Shown one piece after another: positions 54,629 through 63,571 of a DNA stretch of 64,000 nt. Every line of letters begins with the position of its first letter. Within the stretch, counting starts at the first letter, position 1. Source of the DNA: Novosphingobium cyanobacteriorum (lineage in GTDB: Bacteria > Pseudomonadota > Alphaproteobacteria > Sphingomonadales > Sphingomonadaceae); NCBI RefSeq assembly GCF_029436685.1, contig NZ_JAROCY010000002.1, positions 62,001-126,000 of the forward strand. The letters are read 5' to 3'. The position numbers and the translations under genes were made by a program. The notes under the pieces were generated by a model, which was not told where the DNA came from, ran no database searches, and saw only the letters and a program-made list of their open reading frames with translations.

Positions 54629-57373
54629 ATGACTCTGCCCCGCATCACAAATCAGCGCGCCATCGTCGACCGTCGCGCCCTGTCAGACGCCATCGCCGCC
54701 GCCCATGCCGCGGGCGGCGAAAAGTCGCGCCCGCAGGTGGTTGAACTGCTGCGCGCCGCGCTGGCGCAGGGGCGGGCGGAGATCGCCCGGCGTCTGTCGG
54801 AAAAGCCGTCGCACGGCACCGATTGCGCGCAGGCGCAGTCTTTCCTGGTCGATCAGCTGGTCCGCGTGATCCACGATCACGTCGTCGGCCACGTCTATCG
54901 CGCCAGCAACCGCTCCACGGGCGAACGCATCGCCATCCTTGCCGTCGGCGGCTACGGCCGGGGTGAGATGGCCCCGCATTCCGACGTGGACATCGCCTTC
55001 GTCACCCCCACGCGCCCCACCTCCTGGTGCGAACAGGTGATCGAATCGATGCTCTATTTCCTGTGGGACCTGGGGCTGAAGGTCGGCCACTCCAGCCGCT
55101 CGCTCGATGATCTCGTGCGCATGGCCAAAAGCGACCTCACCATCCGCACCGCCCTGCTCGAAGGGCGCTTCGTCTGGGGTGACCAGCCGCTTTACGAGGA
55201 AGGCTCCCGCCGTTTCTGGGCCGAAGTCGCGGCCGGCACCGAACGCCAGTTCGTCGCCGAAAAGCTGGCCGAGCGCAACGAACGGCACAAGCGGCTGGGT
55301 GACAGCCGCTATGTCGTCGAACCCAATGTGAAGGAGGGCAAGGGCGGCCTGCGCGATCTGCACACCCTCTACTGGATCGGCAAGTATATCCACAAGGTGC
55401 GCGATGCCAGCGAACTGGTCGATGTCGGCCTGCTAACAGCCGCAGAATACCGCGCGTTCCGCCGCGCCGAAAACTTCTTCTGGGCGGTGCGCTGCCATCT
55501 CCACGCGCTGACCAACCGCGCCGAGGACCGCCTCACCTTCGACATGCAGCGCGAAGTCGCCATGCGCATGAACTTCGCCGATCGCCCGGGCAAGAGCGCG
55601 GTCGAACGCTTCATGCAGTTCTTCTTCCTCCAGGCGAAGCAGGTCGGCTCGCTCACCGGCGTGTTCCTTGCCCAGCTCGATGAACAGTTCGCCCGGCAGA
55701 AGACCGGCTTCTTCGCCAAGCTCAAGGCCCGGCGCAAGCGCCGCATCGGCGGCTTCCCCATCGTGGCGGAAAAGATCGGCGTGGATGGAGATGATTTCTT
55801 CACCGCCGATCCGGTGCGTCTGGTGGAAATCTTCACGCTGGCCGATCGCGAAGGACTGGAAATCCATCCTGACGCGCTGCGCCTCGCCCGCCGCGATTCC
55901 GGCCTTATCGATGCCGCCGTGCGCAAGGACCCGCGCGCCAACGCCCTGTTCATGGATCTGCTCACCAGCCGCCACGATCCCGAAACCGCGCTGCGCTGGA
56001 TGGGCGAGGCCGGCGTCTTCGGCCGCTTCGTTCCCGATTTCGGCCGTGTCGTGGCGCAGATGCAGTTCGACATGTACCATCACTACACGGTGGACGAACA
56101 CACCATCCGCGCCATCGGCCTGCTCGCGCGGATCGAGCGTGGCGAGGAGCGTGACCAGCACCCGCTGTCGAGCGATGTCTTCTCCAAGATCGCCTCGCGC
56201 CGCGTGCTCTATGTCGCCACCATGCTCCACGATATCGCCAAGGGGCGGCGAGGCGATCATTCGGTGCTCGGCGCGGAAGTGGCGATGAAGCTGTGCCCCC
56301 GTCTTGGCATGTCCGCGGCCGAGACCGAAGCCGTTGCCTGGCTGGTGCGCTGGCACCTCTTGATGAGCGACACCGCCTTCAAGCGCGACCTTGCCGATTA
56401 CAAGACCATCGCCGATTTCGCCGCCAAGGTGCAGAGCGTCGAGCGCCTGCGCCTGCTGCTGATCCTCACCATCGTCGATATCCGCGCCGTCGGCCCCGGC
56501 ATCTGGAACTCGTGGAAGCGCCAGCTGCTGGGCGATCTCTACCTCGCCACCGAAGAGGTGCTGCGTCTTGGCCACAAGCAGCATGGCCGCGCTGAACGCA
56601 TCGCCGCCAAGAAGAAGGCGGTGGCGGAGATCCTGCGCGAACGCGACAGCCTGATCGGCACCGTCGGCCGCCAGCTTGGCGATGCCTACTGGATCGCCGA
56701 ACCGGAAGACATCATCGCCCTCAACCTGCAGCAGATGGACAGCGCGTTGGGTGAACCGCTGGCGGTCGAGGCGCATTACTATCCCGCGCGCGGCGCCACG
56801 CTCCTCACCGTGCTCGCGGCAGACCATCCGGGGCTGTTCTACCGCATCGCCGGCGGCATCCACCTGGCCGGCGGCAACATCATCGACGCGCGCATCCACA
56901 CCGCGCGCAATGGCACCGCGGTCGACAATTTCCTGGTGCAGGATCCATTGGGCCGCCCGCTGAATGAAGAAGCGCAGATTGCCCGGCTCAAGAACGCCAT
57001 CGCCGATGCGCTGGCCAACCGGGTCAAGCTGCTGCCCCAGCTCGTCGCCCGTCCGCTTTCGCGCCCGCGCGCCGATGCGTTCGAAGTGCAGCCCGTGGTG
57101 ATCTTCGACAACAAGGCCTCGAACCGCTTCACCGTGATCGAGGTGGGCGCGCGCGATCGCCCGGCGCTGCTCAACCGGCTGGCGCGCGCGCTGTTCGAAG
57201 CGCGGCTGATCGTCCATTCCGCCCACATCGCCACTTATGGCGAACGCGCGGTCGATACCTTCTACGTCACCGATCCGCTGGGTGAGAAGATCACCTCTGA
57301 AACCCGCATGCGCAGCATCGAGAAACGGCTGGTCGAAGCCTCGGAGGAAATGGCCGCGCCCGTCGCCGCCTGA
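54629..57373 (+). CDS. glnD: [Protein-PII] uridylyltransferase/uridylyl-removing enzyme
   Basis: 914 residues, normal length. Nucleotidyltransferase GGYGRGEMAPHSDVDIAFV, HD phosphohydrolase MLHDIAKGRRGDHS, and two C-terminal ACT domains. Modifies PII proteins in response to glutamine, the cell's nitrogen gauge. The start MTLPRITNQRAIVDR follows an unclear site 67 bases after the ligase gene. Confidence 0.96.
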   Translation: MTLPRITNQRAIVDRRALSDAIAAAHAAGGEKSRPQVVELLRAALAQGRAEIARRLSEKPSHGTDCAQAQSFLVDQLVRVIHDHVVGHVYRASNRSTGERIAILAVGGYGRGEMAPHSDVDIAFVTPTRPTSWCEQVIESMLYFLWDLGLKVGHSSRSLDDLVRMAKSDLTIRTALLEGRFVWGDQPLYEEGSRRFWAEVAAGTERQFVAEKLAERNERHKRLGDSRYVVEPNVKEGKGGLRDLHTLYWIGKYIHKVRDASELVDVGLLTAAEYRAFRRAENFFWAVRCHLHALTNRAEDRLTFDMQREVAMRMNFADRPGKSAVERFMQFFFLQAKQVGSLTGVFLAQLDEQFARQKTGFFAKLKARRKRRIGGFPIVAEKIGVDGDDFFTADPVRLVEIFTLADREGLEIHPDALRLARRDSGLIDAAVRKDPRANALFMDLLTSRHDPETALRWMGEAGVFGRFVPDFGRVVAQMQFDMYHHYTVDEHTIRAIGLLARIERGEERDQHPLSSDVFSKIASRRVLYVATMLHDIAKGRRGDHSVLGAEVAMKLCPRLGMSAAETEAVAWLVRWHLLMSDTAFKRDLADYKTIADFAAKVQSVERLRLLLILTIVDIRAVGPGIWNSWKRQLLGDLYLATEEVLRLGHKQHGRAERIAAKKKAVAEILRERDSLIGTVGRQLGDAYWIAEPEDIIALNLQQMDSALGEPLAVEAHYYPARGATLLTVLAADHPGLFYRIAGGIHLAGGNIIDARIHTARNGTAVDNFLVQDPLGRPLNEEAQIARLKNAIADALANRVKLLPQLVARPLSRPRADAFEVQPVVIFDNKASNRFTVIEVGARDRPALLNRLARALFEARLIVHSAHIATYGERAVDTFYVTDPLGEKITSETRMRSIEKRLVEASEEMAAPVAA

Positions 57374-57395
57374 TGGTCCTCGCCTGACGGACCAT
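57373..57395 (+). terminator. Stem-loop after glnD
   Basis: ATGGTCC, loop TCGCCTGAC, GGACCAT: a 7-bp perfect stem starting in the glnD stop codon. No T-run. Confidence 0.45.
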
Positions 57396-57473
57396 GCCTG
57401 ATGAACGGTGAACGGCCCCCAAGGGCAAAGCCGCTGCTTTCCCCGGCGCGCGCAAGCGCGTAGGCTGCATGGA

Positions 57474-58034
57474 ATGACCGAAGCGCAATACCTCTCGGGC
57501 CGCCTGCTCCTTGCCATGCCGGGCATGGGGGATGATCGTTTCGACCATGCCGTCATCGCCATGTGCGTGCATGATGAACATGGCGCGCTCGGCATCGGCA
57601 TCGGCGCCGTGCGTGAAGGCATCACCTTCCACGGCCTGCTGCAGGATGTCGGCATCGATCCCGGCGTCGCGCCCGATGTGCCCGTCCTGTCCGGCGGTCC
57701 GGTGGAAACGTCGCGTGGCTTCGTGCTCCATTCCACCGATTGGGGTGGCACCGGCACGCTGCAGGTCACCGGCCTCTGCGCGCTCTCCGCCTCGATGGAC
57801 GTGCTGCGCGCCATTGCCGACGGGAAGGGCCCGTCGAAGTGGCTGATCGCGCTTGGCTATGCCGGGTGGGGTGCCGGCCAGTTGGAAGGTGAGATGCGCC
57901 GCCACGGCTGGTTCGCCGCGCAGGGGAGCCCGGCCATCCTCTTCGAAACCCCCGTGACCGCCCGCTGGGCTGCCACCTGGCGCGGCGAAGGCATCGATCC
58001 CTCGCACCTCGTCGCCCAGACCGGCAGCGCCTGA
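57474..58034 (+). CDS. YqgE/AlgH family protein (UPF0301)
   Basis: 186 residues starting MTEAQYLSGRLLLAMPGMGD. Conserved GGPVETSRGFVLHS, SKWLIALGYAGWGAGQLEGE, and LETP-like tail FETPVTARW. Function uncertain. An upstream in-frame ATG at 57408 lies in the glnD trailer hairpin region and is not favoured. Confidence 0.93.
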   Translation: MTEAQYLSGRLLLAMPGMGDDRFDHAVIAMCVHDEHGALGIGIGAVREGITFHGLLQDVGIDPGVAPDVPVLSGGPVETSRGFVLHSTDWGGTGTLQVTGLCALSASMDVLRAIADGKGPSKWLIALGYAGWGAGQLEGEMRRHGWFAAQGSPAILFETPVTARWAATWRGEGIDPSHLVAQTGSA

Positions 58035-58061
58035 CGTGACCTAAGCTCAGGTCCCTGCCAC

Positions 58062-58085
58062 CGTTCGTGTCGAGCGAAGTCGAGA
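58062..58085. repeat. Short extragenic repeat of sphingomonad type
   Basis: CGTTCGTGTCGAGCGAAGTC followed by GAGA lies between two converging genes, with a near-palindrome GACCTAAGCTCAGGTC just before it at 58038-58053. From memory, this motif recurs at gene ends in sphingomonad genomes. Only one copy is in this window. Confidence 0.45.
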
Positions 58086-58098
58086 CTCCGCGCGCCGA

Positions 58099-59439
58099 TC
58101 AACGCATTCCATCGAGTCCCAGCCGCCGCACCGCCTCATCCTTGGCGATCAACGGCAGCAAGGCCTTCATGTCCGGCCCATGGTCCATGCCGGTCAGCGC
58201 CTGGCGCAGCGGCAGGAACAGCGCCTTGCCCTTGCGCCCGGTCGCATCCTTCAGTGCCGCCGTCAGCGCGCCCCAGGGGTCGGTGGTCCAATCAAGCAAT
58301 GCCGCAACCGTGGCGGCCTGATCCAGATACTCCCGCGTCTCCGCATCGAACTCTGGCCCGGCAACCGGTCCGGTCACCACCTGCCACCACTGCGCTGCTT
58401 CGCCCACATGGTTCAGGTTGGGCCTGATCGCTTCCCATGCCGCTTCGCCCATCCCGCCGGGCAGGCGGTCTGCCACCTCGGCAAAGGGCAGGGCGTGCAC
58501 TACCGCAGCGTTCACCCGCTCCAGTTCCGCCTCGTCGAACCGCGCCGGCGCCCGGCCAAAGCGCGACAGGTCGAAGCTTGCAGCCAGCGCCGCCGCATCC
58601 AGCGAGGCGTCCACCGGGTCTGCCGTGCCCAGCCGCGCCAGCAGCGCCACCAGCGCCTGCGGCTCGATCCCGCTATCGCGCAGGTCCGCCACGCCCAGCG
58701 AACCCAGCCGCTTGCTCAGCTTGCCCTCGGTCCCGGTCAGCAGCGCCTCGTGCGCAAAGCGCGGGGCCTGCGCGCCCAGTGCTGCGAACATCTGCACCTG
58801 CGTGGCGGTGTTGGAAACGTGGTCCTCCCCGCGCAGCACATCGGTCACGCCCATGTCCACGTCGTCGATCGCCGAGGGCAGCATATACAGCCACGATCCG
58901 TCCGCCCGCCGCACCACCGGGTCCGACATCTGCTTCGGGTCGAAGTGCTGTGGCCCGCGAATGCCATCCACCCATTCGATTGGCGTGTCGTGGTCCAGCA
59001 GGAAGCGCCAGTGCGGCTGCTCCCCCGCCGCTGCCTTCGCCGCGTGGTCCTCGTCGGTCAGCTTCAACGCGCTGCGGTCATAGATCGGCGGCAGTCCCCG
59101 GCCCAGCAGCACCTTGCGCTTCAGCTCCAGCTCCTGCGCGGTTTCATAGCAGCGATAGAGCCTGCCGGCCGCCACCAGCCGTTCGAACGCCGCTTCATAT
59201 ATGGCAAAGCGCGCCGATTGCCGTTCCTCGCGTTCAGGCGTCAGGCCCAGCCATTGCAGGTCCGCGCGGATCGCCTCGACATGCTCCTCGCGGCTGCGCG
59301 CGGCGTCGGTATCGTCGATCCGCAGCAGGAACCGCCCTCCGCTGCGCCTGGCCAGCAGCCAGTTGTGCAGCGCCGTGCGGATATTGCCGACATGCAGGCG
59401 GCCGGTGGGCGAGGGCGCAAAGCGGGTAACAACCGTCAT
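58099..59439 (-). CDS. gltX: Glutamyl-tRNA synthetase
   Basis: 446 residues. Class I signature SPTGRLHVGNIRTAL, FLLRIDDTDAARSR, and the KMSKS equivalent KLSKR. Alphaproteobacteria often have two GltX copies, one charging tRNA-Gln for amidation; this shorter one could be either. Confidence 0.95.
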   Translation of the reverse strand: MTVVTRFAPSPTGRLHVGNIRTALHNWLLARRSGGRFLLRIDDTDAARSREEHVEAIRADLQWLGLTPEREERQSARFAIYEAAFERLVAAGRLYRCYETAQELELKRKVLLGRGLPPIYDRSALKLTDEDHAAKAAAGEQPHWRFLLDHDTPIEWVDGIRGPQHFDPKQMSDPVVRRADGSWLYMLPSAIDDVDMGVTDVLRGEDHVSNTATQVQMFAALGAQAPRFAHEALLTGTEGKLSKRLGSLGVADLRDSGIEPQALVALLARLGTADPVDASLDAAALAASFDLSRFGRAPARFDEAELERVNAAVVHALPFAEVADRLPGGMGEAAWEAIRPNLNHVGEAAQWWQVVTGPVAGPEFDAETREYLDQAATVAALLDWTTDPWGALTAALKDATGRKGKALFLPLRQALTGMDHGPDMKALLPLIAKDEAVRRLGLDGMR

Positions 59440-59528
59440 GCAGGCCCTATAGCGCGCCCGGTATGTCCGGCAAGCGGGGGTTGATGTGGACCATTCAATG
59501 GTCCATATCTGGCATTGGAGGTTCTCCG

Positions 59529-59789
59529 ATGCAGATATCCCTCACTGAGGCAAAAGCGCAACTGACTGAACTTGTCCGCCGCGCCATGGCGGGTGACGAA
59601 GTCGTGTTGACCCGGCACGGACATGCTACCGTGCGCCTCGTGCCGGTACGGCAACCCGTCAGCGCAGATTCGCGCGCTGCGCTGATTGCAAGTGTGCGAG
59701 CCAGTGCCGCAGCGAAGGCTTCGGAAGGGCCGGATGCAGCCCGGAGCCAGGACTTTCTCTACGATGACGCGGACGGCCTGCCCAAGTGA
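59529..59789 (+). CDS. Phd/YefM-type antitoxin
   Basis: 86 residues from the ATG after GGAGG. MQISLTEAKAQLTELVRRAM and GDEVVLTRHGHATVRLVPV are the Phd-fold DNA-binding and dimer segments; the acidic C-terminus would bind the toxin. Overlaps the toxin start by GTGA and probably represses the pair. Confidence 0.9.
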   Translation: MQISLTEAKAQLTELVRRAMAGDEVVLTRHGHATVRLVPVRQPVSADSRAALIASVRASAAAKASEGPDAARSQDFLYDDADGLPK

Positions 59790-60175
59790 CCGTCGTCGAT
59801 ACATCGGCATTGATGGCGATACTTTTGGGTGAGGCAGCTGCGGATGCATGTGCCGCCGCAATCGAGGCGGATGAAGATCTGCTCATATCTGCCGCCACAG
59901 TTGCCGAAGCTTCGATCGTGGCGCGCAGACGCGGGCTTGGCGAACAAATGGGGTGCCTTCTCGATGGCCTTGGCATGGAAGTCGCGCCCGTGACCCCGGC
60001 TGATGCCCACGCCGTCGCCAGTGCCTACGAACGTTGGGGCAAAGGCATCCACCCAGCGGGTTTGAACTTTGGCGATTGCTTTGCCTATGCGCTGGCAAAG
60101 CGGGAAGGTGCACCGCTTCTGTTCGTAGGCGACGATTTTGCGCGCACGGATATCGTACCCCGCCTGGCTGGTTGA
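59786..60175 (+). CDS. PIN-domain toxin, VapC type
   Basis: 129 residues from GTG. PIN acidic residues: Asp5 in VVDTSALMA, Glu in VAEASIV, Asp in NFGDCFAYAL and a fourth in FVGDDF. These coordinate Mg for RNA cleavage. Paired with the Phd-type antitoxin. Confidence 0.92.
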   Translation: MTVVDTSALMAILLGEAAADACAAAIEADEDLLISAATVAEASIVARRRGLGEQMGCLLDGLGMEVAPVTPADAHAVASAYERWGKGIHPAGLNFGDCFAYALAKREGAPLLFVGDDFARTDIVPRLAG

Positions 60176-60182
60176 CGTGCCA

Positions 60183-60605
60183 CTAACCGAGCAAGGCCAC
60201 CGCATGCACGCAGGCGTTCCACAGCGCCTCGTGCCGGTCCGCGCGGACGAAGCCCTGCAGCACCGCGCCAAAGCCCTTGCGGTCTCGCCCGCGCGCGGTG
60301 CGCACCATTGCCGCCAGCGTCGCCTCGTCCGGGGTCAGCCGCAGGCAGCAGGCGCGGCCCACCATGAACGGTTCGGGCCAGGTCCGCGTCACCGTGCGCA
60401 CCATGTCCTGCAGCGCAAAGGCGGCTTCCAGGTTGCGGTGCCGCCGCGCCAGCTCGGGCACCGCGTCAATCCCGTCGCGCCCCGCCACCGCGCACAGCCG
60501 GATTGCGGATACCACCTGCACCCCCGCCAATGACAGCGATCGCAGGTCGCGCAGCTCGGCCAGCGCGGCAATCACGGCTTCGGCATTCGATGTGGTGGCA
60601 GGCAT
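60183..60605 (-). CDS. Small protein, probably DUF6628 family
   Basis: 140 residues from MPATTSNAEAVI. Helical, with WPEPFMVGRACCLRLTPDEA around a Cys-Cys pair. I recall a sphingomonad DUF6628 family with this pattern; the match is by memory. Two Fur-box-like palindromes lie immediately upstream, suggesting iron-linked control. Confidence 0.65.
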   Translation of the reverse strand: MPATTSNAEAVIAALAELRDLRSLSLAGVQVVSAIRLCAVAGRDGIDAVPELARRHRNLEAAFALQDMVRTVTRTWPEPFMVGRACCLRLTPDEATLAAMVRTARGRDRKGFGAVLQGFVRADRHEALWNACVHAVALLG

Positions 60606-60622
60606 CGCAGGCGCTCCTTTAA

Positions 60623-60639
60623 TTGCGAACGATTCGCAA
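60623..60639. promoter_or_regulatory. Fur-box-like perfect palindrome 1
   Basis: TTGCGAA-CGA-TTCGCAA, 18 bases upstream of the DUF6628-like start, where it would block transcription initiation. Confidence 0.55.
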
Positions 60640-60665
60640 CTTACCCAAACACACGCCGCCGTCAA

Positions 60666-60680
60666 TGCGAATGGTTCGCA
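60666..60680. promoter_or_regulatory. Fur-box-like palindrome 2
   Basis: TGCGAA-TGG-TTCGCA, same arms as the first site, centred 42 bases (four helical turns) from it, close to the nadE stop. Confidence 0.5.
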
Positions 60681-60695
60681 ATAAGATCGCTCAGG

Positions 60696-62363
60696 TCACG
60701 CCGTCCGGAATCCGTGCGTAATCGGATACCGCCGATCGCGGCCAAAGTTCCGCATGCCCAGCTTCACCCCCGGCGGGGCCTGCCGCCGCTTGTATTCGGC
60801 CAGGTGCAACAGCCGCTCGACCCGTTCCACGGTGGCCCGGTCATGCCCCTCGGCCACCACCTGGTTTACGCTCTTCTCGTTCTCGACCAGGCCCGTCAGG
60901 ATCGCGTCGAGCACCGGATAGTCGGGCAGGCTGTCCGAATCCTTCTGGTCCGGGCGCAGTTCCGCGCTAGGCGGCTTGGTGATGATCCGCTGCGGCATCA
61001 CCGGCCCCTGCGGCCCCAGCCCGATCTTGGGCCGCGCCCCATTGCGCCATTCGGAAATCGCGAAGACCGTGGTCTTGTAAGCATCCTTCAGCGGATTGTA
61101 CCCGCCGTTCATGTCACCATAGATCGTGGCATAGCCAACGCTCATCTCGCTCTTGTTGCCCGTGGTCACCAGCATCGGGCCAAACTTGTTGGACAGCGCC
61201 ATCAGCGTCGTGCCGCGGATGCGCGATTGCAGGTTCTCTTCGGTCAGGTCCGGCTCGCGCCCGGTAAAGGCGGGGGCCAGCATCTCGGCAAAGGCATCCA
61301 CCGCCGGCGCGATGGGAATCGTGTCCAGCCGTACCCCCAGCATCCGCGCGCAGCCCTCTGCATCCTCAAGGCTCTCGTTGCTGGTATAGCGGCTGGGCAT
61401 CATCACGCACCACACCCGCTCCGCGCCCAGCGCATCCACCGCGATCGCGGCGCAGATCGCGCTGTCGATCCCGCCCGAAAGGCCCAGCATCACGCCGGGA
61501 AAGCGGTTCTTGTTCACATAATCGCGCAGGGCGAGCACCATCGCGCAATATATGTCCTCGGGGTGCTCGGCCAGGTCCGCCACGTCGCCCGCGTCGCAGC
61601 GCCAGCGGTGCCCGGTGCCCGAAGCCACGCGGTTCCACGTGGTGTGGACCACTGCCTCTTCCCAGTCCGGCATCTGCACCCACAGTGCGCCTTCGGGGCC
61701 AACGACGAAGCTCGCCCCGTCGAACACCACCTCGTCCTGCCCGCCCACGCGGTTGACATAGGCCAGCGGGATGCCCGTATCGATCGCCCGGCGCTTTGCC
61801 ACGCCGTCGATGCGCAGCACGTCCTTGTCGATCTCATAGGGGCTGCCGTTCACGCAGATGAAGATCTCCGCGCCCAGCTCGGCCAGATGGCGGCACACGT
61901 CCGGGTGCCAGATGTCCTCGCAGATCGGCAGGCCCAGCATCGCGCCCTTGAACAGCACCGGTTCGGGCAGGGGGCCGGGCAGGAAATAGCGTTTCTCGTC
62001 GAAGGTGCCATAGTTCGGCAGCTCGTACTTGAAGCGCACCGCCGCGATCTTGCCCCCTTCCAGCAGCGCCACCCCGTTGTGCAGCGCTCCGTCACGCACG
62101 AACACGCTGCCCACCAGCATCGCCGGCCCACCGTCGCGCGTCTTCGCCGCCAGCTTCTCCAGCTCCACCGCCGCCCGCTCGATCAGCGCGGGCTTCTGGA
62201 TCAGGTCCTCGGGTGGATACCCGATCAGCTGCATTTCCGGGAAAACGATCAGGTCGCTCTGCGGCGATTGGGCGCGCACCGCCAGCATCGCCTCCACGTT
62301 CGCGGCAAGATCGCCCACCTTCTGGTTAAGCTGGGCGAGGGTGATGATCAGTGTGTCTGCCAT
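60696..62363 (-). CDS. nadE: Glutamine-dependent NAD+ synthetase
   Basis: 555 residues. N-terminal nitrilase-type glutaminase (Glu/Lys/Cys residues in [14 protein letters not shown] and [11 protein letters not shown]), C-terminal synthetase with P-loop [14 protein letters not shown] and [14 protein letters not shown]. Makes NAD+ from deamido-NAD+, ATP and glutamine. Divergent from prs. Confidence 0.96.
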   Translation of the reverse strand: MADTLIITLAQLNQKVGDLAANVEAMLAVRAQSPQSDLIVFPEMQLIGYPPEDLIQKPALIERAAVELEKLAAKTRDGGPAMLVGSVFVRDGALHNGVALLEGGKIAAVRFKYELPNYGTFDEKRYFLPGPLPEPVLFKGAMLGLPICEDIWHPDVCRHLAELGAEIFICVNGSPYEIDKDVLRIDGVAKRRAIDTGIPLAYVNRVGGQDEVVFDGASFVVGPEGALWVQMPDWEEAVVHTTWNRVASGTGHRWRCDAGDVADLAEHPEDIYCAMVLALRDYVNKNRFPGVMLGLSGGIDSAICAAIAVDALGAERVWCVMMPSRYTSNESLEDAEGCARMLGVRLDTIPIAPAVDAFAEMLAPAFTGREPDLTEENLQSRIRGTTLMALSNKFGPMLVTTGNKSEMSVGYATIYGDMNGGYNPLKDAYKTTVFAISEWRNGARPKIGLGPQGPVMPQRIITKPPSAELRPDQKDSDSLPDYPVLDAILTGLVENEKSVNQVVAEGHDRATVERVERLLHLAEYKRRQAPPGVKLGMRNFGRDRRYPITHGFRTA

Positions 62364-62491
62364 ATCCTCTCCCTAGGGGCCAACTCTCCCCGCGCGCAAG
62401 AGTTGCGGATAGCCACCGTAGAATCGTTGCAATAGTGTCATCATGGGCTAAGGGCGCGCCAAGGGATAAGAGCAGAGGGACTCGCCATCCG

Positions 62492-63427
62492 ATGAAGATC
62501 ATGTCCGGCAACGGCAATCTGCCGCTCGCGCGCGCGATTGCCGCCTACCTCGAACTGCCGCTGACTGACGCCAGCGTGCGCCGTTTCGCGGACGAGGAAG
62601 TCTTCGTCGAAATTCACGAGAACGTGCGTGGCGAGGACGTCTTCCTCGTCCAGTCTACCAGCTACCCGGCGAACGACAACCTGATGGAACTGCTGATCTG
62701 CATCGATGCGCTGCGCCGCGCCTCGGCCAAGCGGATCACCGCGGTGGTGCCCTATTTCGGCTATGCCCGGCAGGATCGCAAGCCTGGCCCGCGCACGCCG
62801 ATCTCGGCAAAGCTGGTGGCGAACCTGATCACCCAGGCCGGGGCTGACCGTGTGCTCTCGGTCGATCTCCACGCCGGGCAGATCCAGGGCTTCTTCGATA
62901 TCCCCACCGACAACCTCTTCGCTGCGCCGGTCATGGCGGCAGACATCCAGACGCGCTACGGCGGGCAGTCGCTGATGGTCGTTTCGCCCGACGTGGGCGG
63001 CGTGGTCCGCGCCCGTGCGCTGGCCAAGCGGCTCGACAACGCCCCGCTCGCCATCGTGGACAAGCGGCGTGACAAGCCCGGCCAGTCCGAAGTGATGAAC
63101 ATCATCGGTGACGTGAAGGGCCGCATGTGCATCCTGATCGACGATATCATCGATTCCGGTGGCACCCTGTGCAACGCGGCGCAGGCGCTGATGGATGCCG
63201 GCGCTTCCGGCGTCGCCGCCTACATCACCCACGGCGTGCTCTCGGGCGGCGCGGTCGCCCGCGTCGGCAATTCGGCGCTCAAGGAGCTGGTGATCACCGA
63301 CACCATCCTGCCGACCGACGCCACCAAGGAATGCAACCGCATCCGCGTCCTCACCATCGCGCCGCTGATCGGTGAGGCGGTGCGCCGCATCGCCGATGAA
63401 AGTTCGGTCAGCTCGCTGTTCGACTGA
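62492..63427 (+). CDS. prs: Ribose-phosphate pyrophosphokinase
   Basis: 311 residues from [14 protein letters not shown]; the frame is open upstream but only this start aligns with the family. Motifs [35 protein letters not shown] and the PRPP loop [12 protein letters not shown]. Makes PRPP, the substrate used by apt in this window. Confidence 0.96.
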   Translation: MKIMSGNGNLPLARAIAAYLELPLTDASVRRFADEEVFVEIHENVRGEDVFLVQSTSYPANDNLMELLICIDALRRASAKRITAVVPYFGYARQDRKPGPRTPISAKLVANLITQAGADRVLSVDLHAGQIQGFFDIPTDNLFAAPVMAADIQTRYGGQSLMVVSPDVGGVVRARALAKRLDNAPLAIVDKRRDKPGQSEVMNIIGDVKGRMCILIDDIIDSGGTLCNAAQALMDAGASGVAAYITHGVLSGGAVARVGNSALKELVITDTILPTDATKECNRIRVLTIAPLIGEAVRRIADESSVSSLFD

Positions 63428-63436
63428 ACCCTCGCG

Positions 63437-63452
63437 CTGCGGTTTTCCGCAG
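63437..63452 (+). terminator. Stem-loop after prs
   Basis: CTGCGG-TTTT-CCGCAG, a short 6-bp hairpin 10 bases past the stop; a second, CGGGCC/GGCCCG, is at 63484-63503. Either could end the prs transcript. Confidence 0.45.
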
Positions 63453-63523
63453 GGTGCGATGGTTACCCTGCCGTTACCTTTCGCGGGCCTAGGCAAAGGC
63501 CCGTGGCTGCGGCTTAACGCCAA

Positions 63524-63569
63524 ATTGCTCCCGGTTGCGGCTCATGAGGCCGCAGCCTCACGGAGCAAT
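63524..63569 (+). promoter_or_regulatory. Long leader hairpin overlapping the RTX-gene ribosome-binding site
   Basis: Outer stem ATTGCTCC/GGAGCAAT (63524-63531 with 63562-63569) encloses an inner stem TGCGGC/GCCGCA (63536-63541 with 63549-63554). The outer stem's right arm contains the GGAG site of the gene starting at 63572. Confidence 0.5.
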
Positions 63570-63571
63570 CG

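Noticed and set aside
55433..57814. 793-codon minus-strand frame opposite glnD
   Set aside because: Shadow of glnD and yqgE; no recognisable domain.
60714..62435. 573-codon plus-strand frame opposite nadE
   Set aside because: nadE motifs are unmistakable on the minus strand.
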